Part shown: in pieces, positions 55,643 through 64,000 of the stretch
Position numbering within the stretch: the stretch's first letter is position 1
Layout of the letters: every line of letters starts with the position of its first letter
DNA from: Phanerodontia chrysosporium
Taxonomy: Eukaryota; Basidiomycota; Agaricomycetes; Polyporales; Phanerochaetaceae
Direction of reading: 5' to 3'
Assembly (NCBI GenBank): GCA_001910725.1
Contig: MJGA01000032.1
Coordinates: forward strand, 186,001-250,000
DNA: 64,000 bases
Position numbers and translations under genes: made by a program
The notes under the pieces: model-generated
Seen by the model: the letters and a program-made list of their open reading frames with translations, nothing else
What the model was told of the DNA's origin: nothing
Database searches by the model: none

Positions 55643-58600
55643 TCAAACCCGGAAGTCGAACACAACATGGCCCCAGTCGTTGCCATTCTGGATCAGGATC
55701 CCCCGCACCTCGGCGCTGTCCAACTCCAAGCCGAGCTCGAACTCTGTACCGCGAGTCAGAACCTGACCCATGACATGCTTCGAGAGCAACGGCCATACCG
55801 GTGTAAAATCCGTTCGCACTGGGCTGCTGCGCGTTCTGCTGGAAGCTCGGCAGGACGCTCAGGTCCACGGTCCAGTCGCACAGCTTCTCCGTCTCGCCCT
55901 GGATCATGAGACATGGAAGAGCCCGTTAGCACTCCGAGCTCATCGAGCCGCCCGGAGCACGTACCTCGTCCGTGTAGCGCATGATCCTATCGCTATCCGC
56001 GGTGTACAGCGTGGCGACGAACATGCGGTCTGCAGGAGCACGGCGCGTCCGCCCGCCCAGGGCAGAAACAGTGAGATCACGATCGGAATTACGGCTTCGT
56101 GGCACACTCACCCTGACCGTTCTGCGAAAATTTGCTTGACAGCGGAGATACGTCAGCCGGCGTCCAACGGCGCCCCTCGCGTTGCTCACTTAAGGAAGTA
56201 CTTACCAAAACTTGTGCTTCACGCGCTGTCTGTCCGGGCATCAAACCGCAGTCCACTAGCTAGCACGGGAACGCTCACCCTTTCCTGAGGATCGCGCCTT
56301 TTGCAACGAGGTACTGCAGCCTGTGATGGACAGCGCCATGAAGCAAGCTAAGGACCACACTAAGCTGTTCTCGTACCTGTTCTCACAGATGGCGACTCCC
56401 GCGTCGTTCGTGCGGATGTATGCAGGCCTTTTCAAATGGTCTTCTGGCTCGGCGGGTAGTTTCACCTACAGCGGCGGCGGCGCACGTCAGCTTCTGAGAC
56501 AGGCAGCGGGCAACGAGCTGGCGCCTGGAGGGCCTGGGAAGGGACAAGTAACAGTAGGAAACAGAGGCGCCAGTACGGCAGCACGAATGGCAGCGGCGCG
56601 GAGCCGGTGAGAACGACACGCAGAATGGACGTACCTTCATCATGTAAGACTGTGGCGCGATCACGCTCGAGACTAGCGGGCGACGAGCTAGTCCATACTG
56701 TGCGGCGCCCCGCAGCGTCGCGGTGTCGCAGTCTGGGGGACGTGAGATCACGCTAATGCGCGCCCCGAAACGTTCCTGCTCGCCAGCGCGTCTCTCAGTA
56801 GCGGTCAGACGGGGACGTATCTGGTGCGTACCTTGACCTTTGAGTACAGATATTGGCTGCCTGACGACAAATGCAATATTAGCCTTTCAGATGTGGCGGT
56901 AATACAACTTCCAATGGACAATAGAAGGTGCAAACGATGGTTACAAATGCACGTACCACTGAAGCCTCCGACAAGGAGCATCGCGTTGAGCGGCTGGTCG
57001 ATCTTCTTCGTTTGCTCGTCAATCAAGTCCAGGACCTAGGTCATACCCAAGTCGATAGTCCATTACAAATCGAGATTTGCCCGTCGAGATCCACCAGTTC
57101 GGACACGGCGTCATGAGTGTTGAGATGGAGATCCAGCACAGGAAGGAGACATGTCCAATTCATTTCGTACCCGTGTCCAGTCGGAGTTTGGGGTGCGTCC
57201 GGCGCGGTGAGATCGCAAGATGGTTCAGGGCAGCGGCGAGATCGAGACGTCATGGCCACGAAGTCGCACGGACGGGATTGCGTAAGGCGGAGATGGGATC
57301 GTGACAAAACCAAACCAGAAGTACATGAGCCCCATACAAACTGTGAATGGGCCGTTGTAACGCACCTGATGAATGACAGGGTCGAATACTTCCCGTCGTA
57401 GGAGGACACCCGGGATAGCAAGGTCGCCGTGTATCAGGCCCACGGAAGGATCATGCGGATCCTCGGGATTGAAACACGTGAAGTAGAACATCTTGTCTGA
57501 TACCAAGGCAAACTGTGTTAACCTCACGTTGGCAGCAATAACACTGCACTTGCCATCGTCTGCTTCTCCATTATACACCATCTTTGTCGTCTCGGAGAAG
57601 GTGTGCATGAAGTACGCAAGTGACGCCGCTGCGATAACAGTAAATTTCGAGCTTTCTCTGTCCAGGCGCGACAAAGGCATACCATCAAGATGCGCCGGGT
57701 GGTCCGCAAGCAGCGTCCGGACGAGCTCTCGGAAGCGGAGGTCGAGGAAGAGCGAGCCGCAATTGGCACCCGAGCGCGCGCACATCTCGGCGATCTCCAA
57801 GCTGGAGAGAAGCCCGATGACCTTGTAGACGGCAAGATCCTGTGCAGGTACGTATATCAACATGCCGCCCGAGTGGGACCTGGACACTAGCCCAGAGGAG
57901 CTAAGGGAGATACGTACGACCGTACCGCCACCCGCATCACAGATCATGAAGTTCTGGCTCGGCCGCAGTTTGTGCAGGTCCGTGAGGCTAGCGCAGTGCA
58001 CCGCGGCGGCCTCGGGCTCGCTGGGCCTCGTCAGCACGGTCATCTATCACACGAGCAGGAGAGCTCGCTCACGTAATGATCCTGAGGCGTTCGCGCCAGG
58101 TCGTGTCTCCGGCGCGGGAGGAGTGGACTAGGCCTGCTGCGATGGCTGCGTCGCGCATCATCTGGCACCCACGGGCGTCCCAGGCTGCGGGCACCGTCAG
58201 CCAAACGTCAGCCGAATCTGAGCGTGGGTCAGCAAGGTGATGATGAGAATACGGAGACCTTCTGTAACTGACCAAGATCTGCCACCGCGCCAATCTCCCG
58301 CGTAATCTGTTGTTTGGCATACTCCCATAGACAGCTCAAGAAGTCGATGATGAGATCCAAAGCGTGCTTTCCAGGCTGTGTCGAAGAGAGTGAACAGATT
58401 AGTATGCACACTACCAGAGTCGGGTTTGAGTCATACCGGAAGAGATGGTAGGCGTGGATCAACAGCATGCTCGTCACGCAATGCGTGCGGCTCCAAGAAC
58501 AGCTTGAACCTGCAGCGGCTGTGAGCTCATCTGAACGTGGACATGGCGATCATAGACATACCATTCACATTTCGTAGCACCAGGTTGCGGGCTGGCAGTC

Positions 58601-59340
58601 TTGGCTTGCAATCCCCAAGCAGCGACCTGCCCGTACTCGTCATAGAGGAGGCACGTAGGGATCTTCCTGAACGTCTCAAACGATCCAGGCCAATTGAGGA
58701 TCTGCTGGACCTTGCCGTTTGCTATGCGCGACGATCCATAAGCCTAGAGATATGGGCGTCAATGTCATTCAAACATGAGCTCGTGTTGAAATGTGCCCAC
58801 CACGCCGGAGAACGTGGTACCTGCAGCGATCGTGTCAGCGCTATAGCATGCTCAACGGCGGATGCACGCACCGAAATCAATAGCAACGGAGAGCTTGCCC
58901 TCATCAGCTGGCGGGGGCGAGAAAGCCTGAGGTGGTGAAGACGTTCTCCGTCCAGACACCGTCATCCCATTGCTGGGCGAGTAGGCCGCCGCTGGGTGCG
59001 CTAGGGTCGACGTCTGGGCAAACGAGTATGCGCTCTGAGGCGGAGGCGACGGTGACCCAGTCGAAGAGAAGTTCTGTCCAAATGTCGTGCCATTCATAGA
59101 AGGGGGCTGCCCAAATTGGCCTGGCTGTCCGAACTGCTGCATAGCGGCAGACTGATCATAGTCGTAGTGCAGCACGGGCTGCGGTGCTGCGAGATTTGGC
59201 ACCGCTAGGCTCTTCTCCTGCCAGTCAAGCACGCTCTGCGGGCTGGGCTGTTGGTTGACGGGGCCGCCCGTCGTGAATGGAACCGCTCTGTTGCCCTGTT
59301 CGGGCGCTGTGTTGTCGACAGGTTCACCACAACAGCCCAT
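55643..59340 (-). CDS. Hsp70-like ATPase with disordered MGCC N-terminus
   Basis: ATG 59340 gives MGCCGEPVDNTAPEQGNRA. About 150 residues rich in Gln, Pro, Gly and Ser follow, then the nucleotide-binding domain begins: LSVAIDFG, intron, TTFSGV, intron, AYGSSRIANGKVQQILNWPG, VWLTVPAAWDARGCQMMRDA, FMICDAGGGTVV, MLLVGGFSG, QYGLARRPLVSSVIAPQSYM, and a C-terminal region ending GILIQNGNDWGHVVFDF before TGA 55645-55643. This is the HSPA12-like type of actin/Hsp70 ATPase that is expanded in basidiomycetes. It differs from classical Hsp70 in lacking a recognisable peptide-binding domain and EEVD tail. Gly2 and Cys3-Cys4 could be lipidated. More than ten short introns; not every border was traced. Confidence 0.82.
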
Positions 59341-60507
59341 GATGCCGCTCGCTGACGGATGGTGGATGTGGAGGAACGGAAGCAAGCTGGGGGGAGCAGG
59401 CTACGTTTGCGGGTGCAGGCAGAGGCGAGACAGGCTGTCTATGTTGCTCTGACCAAAGATCCTCGCTTGGCGGGGTCGTGAACACTGCCAAAGGCGTCTA
59501 CAACGGCGGTGCCTTGCATAGGACACACGCATCACGGCACCTTACCCGTTCAGGCTCGATCCATCACGGGAGGATAATCAAAGATACAACTTGTGTGCTC
59601 CGCGGCGTGGTTCGCGACTTCAAGAACGTTGAAAATACCTGCCAAGGCTGTCGACTTTGACAGAGGGGCCGCCAGCGACGCATCTACTCTCAGCACGAAG
59701 AGTGGGGTAACACGGAGTGCTTGCTAGGCTCTTCAGAGAAAGGCTGTTTCGGGTGTCGAGCCAGATAAAGGATGCATTGCAGGCATAAGACGGTGTAGAA
59801 GTCGATCTCGAGCTGGAGGACGGCAAGTGCTCACGCGAATTCGAAACGAGGAACACGCGCTTGCGGGACGATGCGCGCTTTGACTGCTGATGTAATCTGC
59901 GCACGTCGCGCAAGGGTGCACGGCATCGCTTTCAGAGGCACGGTAGTCTGAAGGGCGGTTGACTACACGTACAATGCGTTCATCGTCGCAACGGAAGATT
60001 TATACAGTTGGTAAATGCTCTACGGTCAAGTCGTGTTCACGGTACATCAATAATGAATTGCGGTCTCTCTGTGTCTCCCACATCAGTTGTTTCTGTACTT
60101 AGCACTCAGGTCCTCAATCAGACCGGTGCTCGACGTGCCGATGTCGACTGCAGATACCATCCTCAGCATACAGTCGGCACTTGCATTTTATAGTACTTCA
60201 GCTTGATATCCATCTGGCGTTTTTGATATAGCACTACGTCCCATTCGTGTTTTAGTGACACCGCCGACGTTCGGGCTATCCGGGCCTGATACAGCAAGTT
60301 GCTATCGCACATCCTGGCACGGGGCCAACACTCGCCGACAATAATGAAACCTTCCAATTTTTCCGCCTATTGGACATTCACCTTTCCGCTACAGGCCAAT
60401 TGTCGCAGGGCCCTGGCTTCGGTCTCGGGCACCGTGTCGTGAATCGGGCTCAAGCGCGCGCCATCGACGTCCACTTCAGGAAAGACGCGTCTTTCCTTCG
60501 AACCAAC
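59341..60507. other. Divergent promoter region
   Basis: About 1.17 kb between the Hsp70-like gene (minus) and the small mitochondrial gene (plus), which are transcribed away from each other. No coding motif was recognised on either strand. It should contain both promoters. Confidence 0.45.
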
Positions 60508-60877
60508 ATGGCCTCCACCAAGCTTTCGCAGCAGCTGCACCGGATCGCGTCTCAGTGGCCCGTGGACCCTTTCCGCCCACATCTCCAGCTCGGAACTTTT
60601 CTGAAAGCACTTGCCGACCACCCTCAACTCACGCCGCAGGCAACCAAAGCCGCGCGTGCCCTACTGGATAACGAGTATGCCCGCAAGGTATGTTGTTCTC
60701 TGCGTCCGCGCGCCCATGAGTATGAAATGCTCAAAGCGTGTCTAGTATCCCCTCTCGGACAAGATAATGAAGCCTGCGTCCATGCCCCAATACTACACGC
60801 GCCTCGGCGAGGGCTACGAGAAGAGTGCACAGGGCATCGCGAGGCCGTGGTGGAAGGTTTTCTTTGGCATATGGTAA
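60508..60877 (+). CDS. Small mitochondrial protein, UQCC2/Cbp6-like
   Basis: Two exons, 60508-60687 and 60746-60877, encode 103 residues. The intron is GTATGT...TCTAG. The product begins MASTKLSQQLHRIASQWPVD and continues PFRPHLQLGTFLKALADHPQ, then after the intron YPLSDKIMKPASMPQYYTRL and PWWKVFFGIW. The xWPVD..R....L..FL start resembles UQCC2/Cbp6, which helps cytochrome b translation and complex III assembly in mitochondria. The conserved YPLSDK..KPASMPxYY block is typical of a fungal family. The assignment is tentative; the gene model is secure. Confidence 0.7.
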
Positions 60878-61827
60878 TGCCCCTGCTTCCACAAAAAGGT
60901 GCGTCCCCACCGCTTCCCCGTGCGGACGACTCCTGGCGTCCTGACTGGTCCTCACGCGTTCGAACAGGACCCCTGCGCCCTTGATTGCGTCCCACAGCCC
61001 CCAAGTCGGCTGTATCTTTGCACAATGCCGCCCCTTCTCTCCGACTGCCGGATGAACAGACTGAGAACCACTGAGCCAGTTGCTATATGCCTTCCTGGGA
61101 ACAAGAACCCGATTGCGCGACTGTCGATATGCCCGTAAAGCCATACCCGCGGTCTGCTGCCTTGCTTCACAACCACCCGGCAATCTCCCCGTATCTTCTT
61201 CCTGCAAAACCTGAGTCTCAAGGGGCAAGCTTCGCGGGAGAAGAGGGCTGTGCCAATACAATACTAGTTGCACGTGCCCAAGGCTTCAGATGGGACGTCG
61301 TGGGATGCGTATATTGTGATGCAACACATGGAAGTTGGCTAGCCAGTTGTGCGCTATTCCCGGATGCAGATACGGTGAATTCACACCACTGGGTTTCGGC
61401 CTTGCGTATCAATCTATACTTGGTCTGAGAATAGACATTTTCAGGCATGTCCTCAGTTGGCCGTTAGCTGACCCCCATGTTAACGTCGAATTCCCAACCT
61501 ACCGCTCTCCACGCTTCACGAACTAGATGCTAGCTCCGCTGACCACTTCTCTTCACGCGTGAGAGTTTTCGATACTCGTAAATTGTGTTCGAGCCCTTGA
61601 GTTCGCCACTGCAAGTCTCCCGAGAAAGGCAAACGGAGGCTTTAGATCCTAACACTGCCAAACAACGGCGCATCAGCGCCTCCATTGTGCGTGGGAACTG
61701 ATGGCATCGAGATCCCAACTCGAGATTTTACCAAGCGCCCGTGTTCGCTTCACGGTTGCACGTCCCGTCTTTCTATCATCCCCTCCTGGTGTGCTGCCCT
61801 TGCGGTCGACATTAGTCCGGTTTAGAT
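60878..61827. other. Intergenic, no gene recognised
   Basis: A 113-codon frame at 61087-61428 and smaller ones occur, but none shows a motif or a splice pattern. The part just before 61828 is presumably the NOC2 promoter and 5' leader. Confidence 0.4.
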
Positions 61828-64000
61828 ATGGGCAAGAAAGCAACAAAGGCGACGCGCAAGTTTGCCGCGAGTGGGCAGCTGAAGAAGACGATCCAGCAGC
61901 GCCGTAAAGTCCAGGACTTCAAGCGCAAGGCCGAGCGCCGCAAGGCGGGCAGGAAGGGCAAGGAGCGCGAGGATGCAGCGCCCGCTGAAGGCGAGGAGGA
62001 AGATGAGGTTGAGGAGGCCAGCGGAAAGTACGTCCGCCTTCTCAGGATCGCGAGATATATGCGCTAATTAAGGGGGGCCTATAGGTTCGGGGGCATGAGT
62101 GTAGACGACTTCCTGGGCGGGGGCTTCATGGAGGGCGATGAAGACGACGAGGTATTTCTCATCACGCCTTTTGTTAATTCGCTGAACTGACCTGCAGCTC
62201 AGGATATGCCCTCCGCCGCAGAAAGCGATGAGGAGGACGAGGACGAAGATGAAGAGGACGTAGATGACGACCAGTCTTTCGCTTCCGTCGACGACCTCGA
62301 CGGTATGTAGTGCACATTATGACCACCCACATGCGGTACTTATAGTGTTGCTTGTAGATGACGATGAAGGTGCCGCACACTTGCACGAACTCAGCAAGCT
62401 TGCTGAGAAGGACCCTGAGTTCTACAAGTACCTGCAGGAGAATGATAAGGAACTGCTGGACTTCGACCCAGATGCCATGGAGGCTGACGAAGATGAGGAT
62501 GAAGAGGCGGACGGCGGAGAGAGCGACGATAACGAGATGGTCAGCGTGCCGGTGCTCACGAAGAACATCCTGCAAAAGTGGCAAAAGGCGATTCTCGAGG
62601 TACGTCTTGGTGCTGTCATCAGCGAAATAGAAACTTATGCGCGACTAGCAACGGTCATTACGTGCCCTGAGGAAACTGCTCATCGCATTCCGGTCGGCGG
62701 TGCACATGAACGAGGAGGACCAAGTCCTTGCATGGACCATAGAAGACGCGACCGTGTACAACAAGCTGGTCACCACCGCATTCAAGTACACTCCGGTGGT
62801 GCTCACACACCATTGCCCCCACAAGACTCTCCCTGATGGCCGATTGTACGTATACATACGACGGTCGTACTCGTAAGTACCTAACTGACGCTTTGCTACA
62901 TAGCAAGGGCCCAACACAGAATCACAAGTGGAAGACGCTGCAAAAGCTCATCTTGTCGTACTTCCATAACGTTATGCATCTCTTGTCACAGCTTACGGAT
63001 AACGACCTTCTCGTCATGGCTCTTACCGAGACAGCGAAGCTTGTACCGTACGTGACTAGTAGCCGCAAGGCTGTCAAGGTCTACCTAAAGGTGGGAGCGC
63101 CGCAGGCCAGGGTTTATGATGTATGCTGACTTGGCCAGACCTGCCTTGATCTCTGGTCCTCAGCAGAGGACAAGGTTAGGATTGCTGCGTTCTTGTCAGT
63201 ACGGAAGCTCGCTTCCTCCACCGACACATCGCTTCTCGACATTGCTCTGAAGGTTTGCTCACGTTCGACTTGTCTATGCACATCGCTAACGTTGTGTTGA
63301 TGGATAGAACACTTACCTCACCCTTGTCCGCGCCTGCAAGCAGACCAGCGCACATTCGCTGCCCTCGATTAACCTGATGAAGAACTCGGCTTCCGAGCTC
63401 TATACGATCGACCATGCGACCGCATACCAACATGCCTTTGGCTACATCCGTCAGCTTGCGATTCTGCTTCGAAACAGCATGAAGACGAAGAGCAAGGAAT
63501 CGTACAAGCAGGTGTACAATTGGCAATACGTTCACTGCGTCGACTTTTGGGCGATCGTCCTCGCGCGGGCGTGTGACCGTCAGATTGAAGCAGAGCGCGG
63601 TAGCGAAAGCGAGCTGCGGCCGTTGATCTACCCATTGGTCCAGGTATCGCTCGGTGCTATCAAGTGAGTCGTTCATCACTTCTGTGTACGCATATACTCA
63701 CCCGCATCGCATACAAGACTCATTCCCAACGCCCGTTCATATCCATACCACCTCCATCTCTCCCGCTCACTCCTCCACCTGTCGCAACATACGCATACAT
63801 ACGTCCCGTTGGCACCGACACTGATGCCCATGATCGTGACGCCCTTGACTGGTTCTTTTGGCAAGGGCGGCTCATTACGCCCGCTCGACTTCGAGACGAC
63901 GTTACGCGCACCGCATCAGTACTTGAAGACACGCGTGTACGGCGAGGGCGTGGTTGACGAAGCGTGCTTCGTCCTCGCCGAGTACCTCGCGAGCGCACCG
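61828..64000 (+). CDS. NOC2: Nucleolar complex protein 2 (NOC2), 5' part; runs off the window
   Basis: ATG 61828 starts MGKKATKATRKFAASGQLKK, a Lys/Arg-rich nucleolar-type N-terminus, followed by acidic stretches (AAPAEGEEEDEVEE, SDEEDEDEDEEDVDDD) and SVDDFLGGGFMEGDEDDE. The conserved Noc2 region follows: LAEKDPEFYKYLQENDKELL, RKLLIAFRSAVHM, KWKTLQKLILSYFHNVMHLL, ETAKLVPYVTSSRKAVKVYL, SYKQVYNWQYVHCVDFW, HLSRSLLHLSQHTHTYVPLA, then PLDFETTLRAPHQYLKTRVY to the window edge. About eight short introns separate these. NOC2 pairs with NOC1 and NOC3 in 60S ribosome assembly and export. The 3' end is outside the window. Confidence 0.92.

Noticed and set aside
55169..55909. A 246-codon plus-strand frame
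   Set aside because: It overlaps the 3' exons of the Hsp70-like gene in antisense and shows no motif.

Overview
The window looks like a contig from an agaricomycete (mushroom-forming or wood-decay) basidiomycete, plausibly Polyporales. The grounds are genes cut into many short exons by 45-65 base GT-AG introns, several basidiomycete-type gene families, and Ty3/Gypsy elements whose Pol carries both a chromodomain and a C-terminal dUTPase. No bacterial-style features (operons, CRISPR, ribosome binding sites) are present, and I recognised no tRNA or rRNA gene. The window has two halves: about 1-46.6 kb is a transposon graveyard with broken accessory genes, and about 47.1-64 kb is gene-dense housekeeping DNA. 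Left half: a decayed TET/JBP-like dioxygenase (0.65-1.75 kb, minus); an old 12.4 kb Gypsy element, Gypsy-A (2222-14591, minus), whose gag is split by a 3794 bp hAT transposon (copy 1, 8062-11855); a cluster of three broken paralogues of an uncharacterised family (15.5-20.8 kb); a solo LTR (18584-19302); an F-box/LRR-like gene (27498 to about 22.7 kb, minus) split by a second, almost identical hAT copy (23470-27263); a hypothetical gene split by a second solo LTR (28824-29516); and a Helitron (about 45.5 to 31.9 kb, minus) whose Rep-helicase gene is split by a young Gypsy element, Gypsy-B (33454-41553, plus). Target-site duplications are exact for both hAT copies (8 bp), Gypsy-B (5 bp) and the first solo LTR (5 bp), so the nesting order can be read directly. 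Right half: UBC7/UBE2G2-type E2 (7 exons, minus), RPC2, the second-largest RNA polymerase III subunit (minus), D-arabinono-1,4-lactone oxidase (minus), an Hsp70-like ATPase with an MGCC N-terminus (minus), a small UQCC2/Cbp6-like mitochondrial protein (plus), and NOC2, which runs off the right end (plus). RPC2 and the lactone oxidase each appear to lack a single base, which may be an assembly error. The points I rate highest are an extra coiled-coil-like ORF upstream of gag shared by the two diverged Gypsy elements; dUTPase domains fused to Pol in both; a 14-exon hAT transposase whose frame is perfect except for one shared stop codon; the TET/JBP-like relic; and strongly transition-biased decay consistent with cytosine methylation. 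Boundaries and splice sites were read by eye. Family names come from motif recognition, not from database searches.
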